Source of the DNA: Clostridiales bacterium
GTDB taxonomy: Bacteria; Bacillota; Clostridia; Lachnospirales; Lachnospiraceae
DNA length: 24,589 bases
Direction: 5' to 3'
Assembly: GCA_012512995.1 (NCBI GenBank)
Contig: JAAZDA010000062.1
Location: 1 to 24,589 of the forward strand
Numbering within the stretch: position 1 is the stretch's first letter; each line of letters begins with the position of its first letter. The notes under the pieces are model-generated. The model did no database searches, was not told the origin of the DNA, and saw only the letters and a program-made list of their open reading frames with translations. Of this stretch, positions 7,961 to 15,579 are shown piece after piece. The position numbers were made by a program, and so were the translations under genes.

Positions 7961-8282
7961 TTCGCGGGTAATGAGCCGATTCCGGCATAGACAAAAGTGA
8001 CAAGCTTACCCGCGAAACAGGGCAGATCATCGGATTCGCGGGTAATGAGCCGATCCCGGCAGAGACAAAAGTGACAAGCTTACCCGCGAAACAGGGCAGA
8101 CCATCGGATTCGCGGGTAATGAACAGATCCCGGCAGAGACAAAAGAGACAAGCTTACCCGCGAAACAGGGCAGACCGTCGGATTCGCGGGTAATGAGCCA
8201 ATCCCGGCAGAGACAAAAGTGACAAGCTTACCCGCGAAATGGGGCAGATCATCGAAATCGCGGGTAATGAGCCAATTCCGGC
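7961..8282. repeat. 74-bp tandem array, each unit holding a perfect 11-bp inverted repeat
   Basis: Units start at 7961, 8035, 8109 and 8183, with a partial fifth at 8257-8282; the period is exactly 74 bp. In each full unit TTCGCGGGTAA is followed 34 bp later by its reverse complement TTACCCGCGAA, then an 18-bp spacer. All arms in the four full units are identical, while changes are confined to the loop (for example GAGCCGATT versus GAACAGATC) and spacer (CATCGGA versus CGTCGGA). The period is not a multiple of three and no frame stays sensible across units, so it is not coding. 74 bp is close to seven helical turns, which would put all units on one face of the DNA. It lies between the divergent hydrolase and Fic genes. 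Confidence 0.93.
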
Positions 8283-8284
8283 AC

Positions 8285-8311
8285 GTCAAGACAATCCAGC
8301 AGCGTCTTGAC
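8285..8311. repeat. Inverted repeat overlapping the fic -35 box
   Basis: GTCAAGAC (8285-8292) and GTCTTGAC (8304-8311) are perfect reverse complements with an 11-bp loop. The right arm overlaps the -35 hexamer TTGACA (8307-8312), so this could be an operator. It occupies the loop of the last, degenerate array unit, which ends with GCCCGAGAA (8315-8323). Confidence 0.55.
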
Positions 8312-8337
8312 ATTGCCCGAGAACACTTACGTATAAT
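8307..8337 (+). promoter_or_regulatory. Promoter upstream of the Fic gene, 19-bp spacer
   Basis: Perfect consensus TTGACA (8307-8312) and TATAAT (8332-8337) are 19 bp apart, longer than the 17-bp optimum. Over-long spacers of this kind are typical of promoters that need DNA distortion by a MerR-type regulator, but no such regulator gene is in the window. The spacer includes the degenerate array arm GCCCGAGAA. The leader to the Fic start would be about 100 nt. Confidence 0.6.
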
Positions 8338-8380
8338 TTAGGATTCTCGATTTGTGATATGATGAAACAAACGCTCAGGC

Positions 8381-8506
8381 ATGGATGTATACGCGGATTA
8401 TCTGGCGCATGCCTTCGCAAAAGAGCTCAAGCATGGAGGCAAGGATGGACAAATACGAGCAGACCGTCAAACTATGGAAAGAATGGAATGTAAGAACAGT
8501 TGCTGA
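8381..8506 (+). CDS. Possible 41-residue leader ORF overlapping the Fic start
   Basis: An ATG at 8381 opens a 41-codon frame beginning MDVYADYLAHAFAKELKHG and stopping at 8506, in a different frame from the Fic gene and overlapping its first 62 bases. The Fic ribosome site GGAGG (8435-8439) lies within it. There is no clear Shine-Dalgarno for this ATG and I recognise no family. It could be a translationally coupled leader, a relic of a lost upstream gene, or chance. Confidence 0.2.
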   Translation: MDVYADYLAHAFAKELKHGGKDGQIRADRQTMERMECKNSC

Positions 8507-9188
8507 TCTTGACCTCAGACTTGATAGCTTCCGTATACTGTTTGCCTTTAATTCTGGGAAGATCGAAAATCCGGAAATCACATACCACGACACAAGGGAG
8601 ATATTTGAAAACGGTAAGATCGCCGGTTATACGGGCAATCCCAGGACTCTATTTGAACAGCAGAACCAGAAGACCTGCTATGCGTTTCTCTGCGAAAAAA
8701 TAGTAGGAAGAGAAAAGCTATCCATTCAACTTATTAAGGAAGTCAAAAGAGTCCTCGCTGAAGGAACATATGATGAAAAACAATATATCGTGAATGGCGA
8801 GCGCCCCGGAGAGTTCAAGAAACATGATTATGTTACAGGCGTGAACGAAGTCGGTTCATATCCGGATGAAGTGGAACATGACCTGTCAGAGTTGATAGAT
8901 GAGGTCAATGCCATAGGTGCGAAGAAACCGCTTAAGGCTGGGGCATACTTCCATGCCCGTTTTGAGAACATACACCCATTTGCTGATGGGAACGGCCGTG
9001 TCGGAAGGACACTTTTAAACTATTGGCTCATGATCAACGACTACCCGCCGATGATAATATACGATGAAGATAAAGGAGTATACTATCTGGCGCTTCAGCA
9101 ATTTGATGAGACTGAAGACCTCGATATGTTCGCTGACTTCATCAGGGAGCAGACCGTCAAGACCTGGACAAGAGGAATGAGACTGTAA
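8445..9188 (+). CDS. Fic-domain protein (class II, self-inhibited AMP-transferase)
   Basis: 247 residues from the ATG at 8445 (GGAGG at 8435-8439, 5 bp upstream; an ATG at 8433 is also possible). The catalytic motif HPFADGNGRVGR (177-188) matches HxFx(D/E)GNGRxxR fully, with H177 as the expected base. The N-terminal inhibitory-helix motif SGKIEN (37-42) matches (S/T)xxxE(G/N), making this a class II Fic whose E41 should block ATP positioning until displaced. Fic enzymes transfer AMP (sometimes other groups) to Tyr, Ser or Thr of target proteins in the cytoplasm. No separate antitoxin is needed or seen. The gene is downstream of the 74-bp array and a long-spacer promoter, and it converges on a MATE gene with only 7 bp between stops, so the two transcripts probably overlap. 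Target unknown. Confidence 0.93.
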   Translation: MDKYEQTVKLWKEWNVRTVADLDLRLDSFRILFAFNSGKIENPEITYHDTREIFENGKIAGYTGNPRTLFEQQNQKTCYAFLCEKIVGREKLSIQLIKEVKRVLAEGTYDEKQYIVNGERPGEFKKHDYVTGVNEVGSYPDEVEHDLSELIDEVNAIGAKKPLKAGAYFHARFENIHPFADGNGRVGRTLLNYWLMINDYPPMIIYDEDKGVYYLALQQFDETEDLDMFADFIREQTVKTWTRGMRL

Positions 9189-9195
9189 AGAAAGA

Positions 9196-10635
9196 TCACT
9201 TCACTTTCCCTACCTTCACTCCGTACTTCTCCCTGAACGCACCTATCGTCGCCAGCCCTGAGTCTGAGACAGGGCGGATCCATTTTCTGGAGTAAAGATG
9301 GCGCTGCATTATGATGTAGCGGACGGGCTCGTCGATGTAGCAGAGCGCGAAAACAAGCAGGAACGGCGCATGGAAATAGTCGTTCGCGAGGTGGATAGCA
9401 GGCTGGACCATAAGGAACATGAAGGTAATCTCCATTATCGAGCCGAAGCCTGCATCGCCGGCCGCGCGGAACGTGTCGTTCTGCACCCAGTTGCCCATTC
9501 TTATGAGGCAGATAACGGCGTAGATTATAAGCATACCCGTCGCGTATTCAAAGCTCGCGCCTGACAGTCCCATTACGTGCAGAAGCGGCTGGTGTACAAG
9601 TATAAGTATCAGTGCGACTCCGCCGATAAGGCCGCTGCACAGATAGACAAGTCGCCACGCTCTCGCAAAAGCGAGCTCGTGATGACCGGCGCCGACTTCC
9701 TTGCCGACAAGTATTGATGAGGCGTTCGAGAATCCACTGAAGAACGAAATAATGATTCCCTCGAGTGTTCTGAAAACAGCCGTCGCCGCGATCGCCTCAT
9801 CTACCTGATGACCGAGCACGATGTTGATCATCATGTTGCCTATGCCGATCAGTAGCTCGTTGCATATTATGGGAAAACATTTCTGAAGGTACAGCTTAAT
9901 CAGTTTGCGGTTCCATTTGAAATGCTGTGAGAAATCAAGCAGGAACGGGGCTTTATGGGCTTTTGCCAGCACGACGATCACCAGGATGTTTACTGCCGAT
10001 GAGATAACAGTCCCGATTGCTGCGCCGCGCACGCCGAGAGCCGGAAAGCCGAGTTTTCCGAAGATCAGAATGTAGTTGCAAATGAAATTTGTAAGTACCG
10101 CCGCGATTCCGCCTGCGAGCGGTATTTTTACGCGCTCGATCGAACGCAGCAGGGCACTCATCGCCATGGCGATGACCTGAAGCGGATAGGCAAAACCTAT
10201 GATCTTGAGATATTGAATACCGATGACCTGTATGTCTTTGCTGTCAGTGTAAAGGTTCATGACGACTTCCGGGAAGCATACCGCAAATATCGCGAATGCG
10301 ATGCCGGGAATCAGCATGAAAGAGAGCGTCATTCCATATGATTTTCTGATATTCTCGTGGTCACCTGCTCCCCAGTACTGCGAAAAGAACAGCATACCGC
10401 CGCCGACAAAGCCCCAGTAGCATGAGAAGAGAAGACTGGAAAACTGCGCGCAAAGCCCGACCGCACCGACAGTCTTTTCACCGAGCGATGCGAGCATGAT
10501 AGTATCGACCATGCTGCCTGTCGTAGAAAGAAGGTTCTGAAGCGCCACAGGAATCGCAATTACCGCGATCATCCCGAGGAATTGCCTCATGTCGACCTTA
10601 ACATCAGTTTTGCGTGTGCTTGTAAAGCTTTTCAT
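9196..10635 (-). CDS. MATE-family efflux transporter (first of a divergent pair)
   Basis: 479 residues from the ATG at 10635, chosen over the ATG at 10647 because GGAG lies 7 bp upstream of it. About twelve membrane segments in two related halves; the first half opens with MIAVIAIPVALQNLLSTTGS and VDTIMLASLGEKTVGAVG, the typical MATE/NorM start. MATE proteins export drugs, dyes or metabolites using Na+ or H+. A short charged tail follows the last membrane segment. It shares a 313-bp divergent intergenic region with a second, clearly different MATE gene; the two are not a recent duplication. The substrate cannot be predicted. Confidence 0.93.
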   Translation of the reverse strand: MKSFTSTRKTDVKVDMRQFLGMIAVIAIPVALQNLLSTTGSMVDTIMLASLGEKTVGAVGLCAQFSSLLFSCYWGFVGGGMLFFSQYWGAGDHENIRKSYGMTLSFMLIPGIAFAIFAVCFPEVVMNLYTDSKDIQVIGIQYLKIIGFAYPLQVIAMAMSALLRSIERVKIPLAGGIAAVLTNFICNYILIFGKLGFPALGVRGAAIGTVISSAVNILVIVVLAKAHKAPFLLDFSQHFKWNRKLIKLYLQKCFPIICNELLIGIGNMMINIVLGHQVDEAIAATAVFRTLEGIIISFFSGFSNASSILVGKEVGAGHHELAFARAWRLVYLCSGLIGGVALILILVHQPLLHVMGLSGASFEYATGMLIIYAVICLIRMGNWVQNDTFRAAGDAGFGSIMEITFMFLMVQPAIHLANDYFHAPFLLVFALCYIDEPVRYIIMQRHLYSRKWIRPVSDSGLATIGAFREKYGVKVGKVK

Positions 10636-10671
10636 AACAATCTCCATGAATGTTTGCAGAATGGCGGGAGT

Positions 10672-10759
10672 AATTTATTAAGAACACAAATCCCATAAAC
10701 TGAGCCATTCGTAGCGTTATAGCTCAAAATGGTTCTTGACGCCAACATCAAAAATGTTT
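10672..10759. repeat. Intergenic repeated element, copy A
   Basis: About 85 bp closely resembling 20412-20500. Shared blocks in order: AAGAACACAAATC, GAGC then ATTCGTA, ATAGC, CAAAATGG, TTGAC and ACATCA; I estimate 70-75% identity by eye. It lies between the two divergent MATE genes, in the same orientation as copy B. Its nature (mobile, regulatory or RNA) is unknown. Confidence 0.6.
10716..10745 (-). promoter_or_regulatory. Candidate promoter of the leftward MATE gene
   Basis: Minus-strand TTGGCG (10745-10740) and TATAAC (10721-10716) are 18 bp apart, 80 bp upstream of the ATG. It falls wholly inside repeated element A. The equivalent -10 position in copy B reads TATGAT, so the element may carry an outward leftward promoter. 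The rest of this 313-bp gap shows only weak rightward candidates (TTGCCA then TACTAA, 17 bp apart, near 10829-10857). Confidence 0.4.
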
Positions 10760-10948
10760 ATCTGCAAGACCAGATAATGCGTGAATATGCATCATATCAT
10801 TGAATATAAACGGAAGCAATAGAGTTTTGCCAGAAAAGCAGCATTTGACTACTAATAGATTTGTTTTGAATACTCCAAAAGTGTTGACAAATATTCCTGA
10901 AAGTAAGGAGTTACATTTCACGCGCAATGGGCTAATATTAAGCAATAC

Positions 10949-12421
10949 ATGTTGGTAAAAGAAAGCGCAGAAGATATGGCTTCAGAATATCAGAAATCAA
11001 AACAAATAAGACCGTCGCATTTTTATAATGCTTCAGAAATCGACGGTGCGCATTTGATGTTCAGCAACGCGGGACTCAAGGCGCTTCTCATACCTGTCAT
11101 TCTCGAGCAGCTCCTGAATTCATTCATGGGAATGATGGACACGATGATGGTGTCGAGAGTCGGCAGTGCCGCGATTTCAGCTGTTTCACTCGTTGATTCA
11201 ATAAACATTCTTTTTATACAGGTGTTCGCAGCACTCGCGACGGGCGGGACTATTGTCTGCTCGCAGTATATAGGACATGGCAACAGGAAATTCAGCCAGG
11301 ATGCGGCGGAGCAGGTCACCCTGACATCGTTTGTGATATCAATCGCCATCATGGTCGCAGGACTCATCTGGTGCAAACCTATCCTGTCGCTTGTTTTCGG
11401 TGAGATCGAACCTGATGTCATGTCTTATTCTGTGACATATTTCATTGTGACGATAATTTCATATCCGTTCATGGCCATGTTCCAGAGCGGGTCGGCATTC
11501 TACAGAGCTGGCGGCAACAGTAAGTTCCCGATGACCGTATCACTTATATCAAATGTGATGAATATCATAGGAAACGCGATCCTCATCTTCGGTTTTGGCT
11601 GGGGAGTCTTCGGAGCTGCGCTCTCGACGCTGATCTCCAGGATTTTCTGCGCAGTGGTCATCTTTGTGTATCTGCGGAAGCCGGATCAACCAATAGTGAT
11701 AAGTCATTATCTGAAGATCAGACCGCATTGGAGCATGATTGCAAAGGTGCTTGGAGTAGGCATTCCATCCGGAATAGAGAACGGGATGTTCCAGTTCGGA
11801 AAACTTGCGATACAGTCGAGCGTGTCGATTCTGGGCACGACCGCCATCGCGGCGCAGGCAATGACTGCTATTCTTGAAAGTCTGAATGGTATCGGTGGGA
11901 TAGGGATCGGCATAGGACTTATGACTGTCGTTGGCCAGTGCATCGGAGCGGGGAAAAAGGAAGAGGCCAAATACTACATAGTAAAGCTCACAAAGCTCGC
12001 ATATCTTGTGGTCTTTCTGTCCTGCCTCATAGTTTACGGCCTGACGTATCCGGTAATATATATTGCCGGTATGGAACACGAGGCGGGACTTCTGTGTCTT
12101 AATATGGTGGGATGGATCACAGTGGTCAAACCAGTGTTCTGGGTCCTCGCATTCGTGCCGGGATACGGCATGAGGGCGGCGGGAGATGTGAAGTTCTCTA
12201 TGATATTATCAAGCTGCACGATGTGGTTTTGCAGGGTAGCACTTGCGACAGTCCTTATCCGCGTTTTCGGTTTCGGACCGATTGCTGTCTGGATAGGCAT
12301 GTTTGCGGACTGGACGCTTCGAGGGATCAGCTACACATGGAGATTTGTGAGTGGAAAATGGCTGGAGCATGGTCTGGTCGGAGGGAGCAAAGAATCACAA
12401 CAGGAATCAGTAAGCGATTGA
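10949..12421 (+). CDS. MATE-family efflux transporter (second of a divergent pair)
   Basis: 490 residues from the ATG at 10949; an ATG at 10976 giving 481 residues is equally possible, since neither has a good Shine-Dalgarno. After about 40 polar residues come about twelve membrane segments. The signature stretch LLNSFMGMMDTMMVSRVG near the first membrane segment and CSQYIGHGN further on are typical of the clostridial MATE subgroup. It exports unknown compounds across the cytoplasmic membrane by cation antiport. It converges on the SGNH gene with 39 bp between stops; that space holds only a small inverted repeat. Confidence 0.93.
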   Translation: MLVKESAEDMASEYQKSKQIRPSHFYNASEIDGAHLMFSNAGLKALLIPVILEQLLNSFMGMMDTMMVSRVGSAAISAVSLVDSINILFIQVFAALATGGTIVCSQYIGHGNRKFSQDAAEQVTLTSFVISIAIMVAGLIWCKPILSLVFGEIEPDVMSYSVTYFIVTIISYPFMAMFQSGSAFYRAGGNSKFPMTVSLISNVMNIIGNAILIFGFGWGVFGAALSTLISRIFCAVVIFVYLRKPDQPIVISHYLKIRPHWSMIAKVLGVGIPSGIENGMFQFGKLAIQSSVSILGTTAIAAQAMTAILESLNGIGGIGIGIGLMTVVGQCIGAGKKEEAKYYIVKLTKLAYLVVFLSCLIVYGLTYPVIYIAGMEHEAGLLCLNMVGWITVVKPVFWVLAFVPGYGMRAAGDVKFSMILSSCTMWFCRVALATVLIRVFGFGPIAVWIGMFADWTLRGISYTWRFVSGKWLEHGLVGGSKESQQESVSD

Positions 12422-12422
12422 A

Positions 12423-12443
12423 TTTGACAGACAAATTGTCAAA
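12423..12443. repeat. Small inverted repeat between convergent genes
   Basis: TTTGACA (12423-12429) and TGTCAAA (12437-12443) are perfect reverse complements with a 7-bp loop, directly after the MATE stop. There is no T-run, so it is a poor classical terminator, though it is the only candidate structure here for ending either transcript. Confidence 0.35.
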
Positions 12444-12460
12444 ACAGATGGCACCCGCGC

Positions 12461-13783
12461 TCACTCCAGTCTTGCGCCATTTTCATCGACGACAAGTTTA
12501 TAGAACCATTCACTTGCGGCTCCCTTACCATCAGCGGTCGCACTATGACCATCAATTGCCAAAGCTCCGGGTTCACCATTATTGTCGTTTTCTGTAATTA
12601 AACCGCTGCTGTCGGCGCTTTCAGCCTCGATGAGCTTTGCTATGAACGATGAGAAGTTAGCGGCACCTTCGGTATTCATGTGTCCCTTGTCTTTGTACCA
12701 TGTGAGTTCGCCTGTGTTGTAGTATTCCTGCCGCACGAGGTTGCAGTTGTAATATGAGAATCCGTATGATCCGAAGAGCCCGCCGAGTTCACTCTGCATA
12801 TCTGCGTAGGACTTCACAGAATAAACGGTCAGATAATTGGGATATGGGAAAGTGACAGCTATAAGGTTCACGCCGTTGTCTTTGCAGAGTTGGCATATCT
12901 TCTCAAGTTCATCGCGATTACTGCTGATAAGCGTAAGATCCTTCACCGAATCGGCGGTCAGATCCCATTCTATCGCATTTTCGACGCTGACGTATTGGTT
13001 ATCTGGGATCATTACTTCATCAGATGGCAGGAAACCGTTGCCATCGCGGTGCGTCGCCAGGTCGCTTTCAAGTATTTCGCCGCTGATCTTTTCTTTCACA
13101 TTCTTTGCTACATCCATGTCGCGATTATAGATCCATGGGAACAGATAATTTACTGAACCAGGCTTTGCGAAGAAGGCGCTGCCCACGGCAAAACCAGCAG
13201 CTCCTTCCAGTTTTGCGGCAATGTTCTGAGCAGTTTTATCCGCAGCGTGCTGGAAACTCGCGTCGGCACGGAAGTTATTATTGAAGACCTCATAAAGAAG
13301 CTCATCGTCAAGGGAGAGCACTACTGTCGTGCAGTTCTTCTCCTCAATTGCCGTCTTGATCGCGTGATATGAGCTGTAGAAAGACTGCATATTTGTGCCC
13401 ATGTTATAGGAGCTTGTGCCTAGCTCACGGTCGACAACAGACGGGTCGATTCCGGTGATGCACTGTGAAGAGCCGGTGTAGATTAGTTCGACATTTTCCT
13501 TCGAGCGGAAACCGCGCCACATCTCCTCAGAAGAGCCAAGATAAGGCTCGAAGAGGAAACAGCAGAGCTGGTTGAGGAGAACGAAAATCAGGACAAAACA
13601 GAGCAGTTTTGTAAGTGTCTTGAAAGCATGCGGTTTATTCGTAGCATGCTGACCGATCCCGGTTCCCAGGTTCACATCAAACTCTCGTGAGCGTGAATCC
13701 TGCGAACCGGATTTCACCTGATCGGGATCTATATGGTCACCTTTCGCCTGATTCAGTTGTGATGAATTATCAGAAGTTCGCAT
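12461..13783 (-). CDS. SGNH/DltD-like extracellular protein partnering the MBOAT acyltransferase
   Basis: 440 residues from the ATG at 13783, set by GGAGG 8 bp upstream, which lies inside the end of the MBOAT gene; the two overlap by 14 bp, so they are translationally coupled. A polar N-terminus (1-55) is followed by one membrane anchor (about 57-80), then an outward-facing domain with the SGNH nucleophile motif TGSSQ (103-107) and a late Asp-His pair in KDKGH (D365, H368). This layout matches DltD, AlgJ/AlgX and similar partners that take an acyl group from the MBOAT protein and place it on a wall or exopolysaccharide polymer. The C-terminal 60 or so residues are polar and unlike the core. 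Polymer and acyl group are unknown; acetylation is the commonest case. Confidence 0.82.
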   Translation of the reverse strand: MRTSDNSSQLNQAKGDHIDPDQVKSGSQDSRSREFDVNLGTGIGQHATNKPHAFKTLTKLLCFVLIFVLLNQLCCFLFEPYLGSSEEMWRGFRSKENVELIYTGSSQCITGIDPSVVDRELGTSSYNMGTNMQSFYSSYHAIKTAIEEKNCTTVVLSLDDELLYEVFNNNFRADASFQHAADKTAQNIAAKLEGAAGFAVGSAFFAKPGSVNYLFPWIYNRDMDVAKNVKEKISGEILESDLATHRDGNGFLPSDEVMIPDNQYVSVENAIEWDLTADSVKDLTLISSNRDELEKICQLCKDNGVNLIAVTFPYPNYLTVYSVKSYADMQSELGGLFGSYGFSYYNCNLVRQEYYNTGELTWYKDKGHMNTEGAANFSSFIAKLIEAESADSSGLITENDNNGEPGALAIDGHSATADGKGAASEWFYKLVVDENGARLE

Positions 13784-15332
13784 ACATGAAGCCTCCAGCA
13801 TTCTGAACCATCATGAATGATCCGAGGAAAAGGAAGAGCATCAGGTACAGCACACCAAAACGCAAGACGATGTTACTTGTTTTGAACCGGGAGTAAACGT
13901 CGATGCCTTTCTCCTTCATGAAGCTTACGCAGAAGACGACGACCAGTGAGATCGCCGCGATGCCCAGTGCACTTAACGTATATTTGGGGTTGGAATTAGT
14001 CTGGTTGAGGATCGTGTTGGAAAAACCCTCGGGCAGGTACGAGATCCTGAAATCCGTGAATGTGTGCGCAAGGCAGGCAAAACTCTCGCGGAAGTCGTAG
14101 ATTCTGTCGAAATACCAGCCGATGTTGACGATTATAAAGGTGCGGATGATTCTGAAAATGTGGAATCCGCGGGAATCAGTTCTGATGTGGAAGAAAGTGT
14201 TCAGTGATGTGAACCATGGCGCAAGCAGCTCACTGAGGGCAATGACGAGTCCGTTGTAGAGACCCCACATGACATAGTGAAGCTGTGGTCCGTGCCAGAT
14301 GCCGACCACCAGGAAAACAAGTATATTTGCGATACACGCCGGTAGTGCGCGGCCTATGTGTGTGCCGAACTTCTTCGATGCCCACACGCTGAATTTATGC
14401 ATCGGTTTCAGGAGAGCGAACGGGTAGAAAACATAATCTCTCATCCATGTTCCGAGGGAGATGTGCCATCTGCGCCAGAAGTCTGCAAGTGAAACGGAAA
14501 AGTAAGGTTGTCTGAAGTTGGGCGAAAGCTCAATCCCAAGGAGTGAAGAGATGCCGAGCACGATGTCGATACCGCCAGAGAAATCGCAGTACTGCTGTGC
14601 GGAATAGAGGAGGATGCCGAGGACTACAAGGCAGCCGGGGAGCTCTGCTGCGTGACCGCCGTCGAAGAGGACAGCGATGTCTCCGGTAAGCATGTCTGCA
14701 ACGGCGTATTTCTTCATGAGACCAAAGAGAATGAGGAGCAGCGCACGACCGAATTTCTCGCGGTCAGGCTTGTGCTGAGCGTCAAACTGGGGCTTCAGCG
14801 CATCGAAGCGCCCGATGGGTCCCTGAATGAGCTGTGGGAACCAGGAGACGAAGAGAAGGAATCTGGGATAACTCTTTTCCGCAGGATATTTGTCGTCGTA
14901 CATATCAATGAGATAACTGATGGACTGAAAGGTGTAGAAAGAAATCCCGAGCGGGAGGACAAGACCCAGGCTTGTATCGAAAAGTGCTTCCCAATACTTG
15001 AGATAGCAGAGGATACCGAGATTTACGGCGAGACCGATGATCAGGAAAACACGCTTCCCACGCTGCATAACTTGTTTTGCCTGCTTCCGGTCAGCGCCGG
15101 GAGCCTTGCGAAGGGCGCGATATTTGAGAGCGGCTTTTTCGATTCCGAGTCCGCAGAGCCAGATGGAGAGCGAGGTCACGAGGATATAGATGACGTGAAT
15201 TCCGCCGACCATAAAATAGAAGACCAACGATGCCGCGAGCAGGCAGATCCACTGGTGCTTCTTAAAGATCGTATAATTCGCGAGCATCACTACCGCGAGG
15301 AATATTATGAATGCGAGAGAATAGAATTCCAT
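13770..15332 (-). CDS. MBOAT-family O-acyltransferase (AlgI/DltB-like)
   Basis: 520 residues from the ATG at 15332. A GTG at 15347 is in frame, but MEFYSLAFIIF matches the usual AlgI-type N-terminus; neither start has a clear Shine-Dalgarno. Many membrane segments; the core motif DFWRRWHISLGTWMRDY (284-300) and the putative catalytic His in GIWHG (H347) are intact, as are QGPIGRF (170-176) and YCDFSGGIDI (248-257). Enzymes of this group move acyl groups across the membrane for transfer to extracellular polymers with an SGNH partner, which here is the next gene. Bases 15229-15320 (codons 5-34) recur at 21815-21906 with one mismatch, so this gene is the likely source of that stray copy. Confidence 0.93.
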   Translation of the reverse strand: MEFYSLAFIIFLAVVMLANYTIFKKHQWICLLAASLVFYFMVGGIHVIYILVTSLSIWLCGLGIEKAALKYRALRKAPGADRKQAKQVMQRGKRVFLIIGLAVNLGILCYLKYWEALFDTSLGLVLPLGISFYTFQSISYLIDMYDDKYPAEKSYPRFLLFVSWFPQLIQGPIGRFDALKPQFDAQHKPDREKFGRALLLILFGLMKKYAVADMLTGDIAVLFDGGHAAELPGCLVVLGILLYSAQQYCDFSGGIDIVLGISSLLGIELSPNFRQPYFSVSLADFWRRWHISLGTWMRDYVFYPFALLKPMHKFSVWASKKFGTHIGRALPACIANILVFLVVGIWHGPQLHYVMWGLYNGLVIALSELLAPWFTSLNTFFHIRTDSRGFHIFRIIRTFIIVNIGWYFDRIYDFRESFACLAHTFTDFRISYLPEGFSNTILNQTNSNPKYTLSALGIAAISLVVVFCVSFMKEKGIDVYSRFKTSNIVLRFGVLYLMLFLFLGSFMMVQNAGGFMYANF

Positions 15333-15389
15333 GTGAAAAGGCTGCACTTTCGTGGTGTCATCATTGACAGATTATTGTAACTCCTAAGA

Positions 15390-15398
15390 ATTATAACA
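15390..15398 (-). promoter_or_regulatory. Extended -10 promoter of the MBOAT-SGNH operon
   Basis: On the minus strand TGTTATAAT (15398-15390) is a perfect TATAAT with the TGn extension, about 58 bp upstream of the MBOAT ATG. There is no good -35, as is common for extended -10 promoters. AGGAG follows at about 15380-15384, too far from the chosen ATG to serve it. Confidence 0.5.
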
Positions 15399-15415
15399 CA
15401 GAGAACGGCAGAGAA

Positions 15416-15468
15416 AATGCCTGATATTATTGCCTCAACAATCTGTTGAAACAACCATATCAGGCATT
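15416..15468 (-). terminator. Hairpin terminator after the secreted Ser/Thr-rich protein gene
   Basis: AATGCCTGATAT (15416-15427) and ATATCAGGCATT (15457-15468) form a perfect 12-bp stem; on the minus strand it is followed by TTCTCT after the final TT of the stem. It lies 111 bp after the stop of the 15580-16242 gene and just upstream of the MBOAT promoter, separating the two leftward transcripts. The T-run is weak. The rest of the 247-bp gap shows nothing else clear. Confidence 0.55.
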
Positions 15469-15579
15469 AGTGACTCATTGCTACGCAGAGTTCATTGTTA
15501 ACATCAGACAAACTGATTAACAGAGCATGGTATTTCACACTAAGTACAAGACCTAAATTAAGCCGTAGTCTAGTTACTT

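Noticed and set aside
7961..8282. CRISPR array
   Set aside because: Repeats have regular spacing, but the DNA between the arms is nearly the same in each unit, so there are no unique spacers, and no cas genes are present.
8080..8313. 77-codon minus-strand frame across the 74-bp array
   Set aside because: It exists only because the repeats lack stops; the 74-bp period shifts frame at each unit and the product shows no family features.
10895..10948. TTGACA and AAGGAG before the rightward MATE gene
   Set aside because: TTGACA (near 10893) has no -10 at proper distance, and AAGGAG (near 10907) has no start codon within reach, so neither was used to define a promoter or start.
9196..12421. Recent duplication of the two MATE genes
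   Set aside because: They share fold and length but little sequence, so they are separate family members and not a local duplication.
12112..12597. 161-codon plus-strand frame over the MATE 3' end
   Set aside because: Overlaps two well-supported genes (MATE and SGNH) and has no family match.
14652..15380. 242-codon plus-strand frame
   Set aside because: Antisense to the strongly supported MBOAT gene; charged, low-quality product that mirrors the MBOAT codons.
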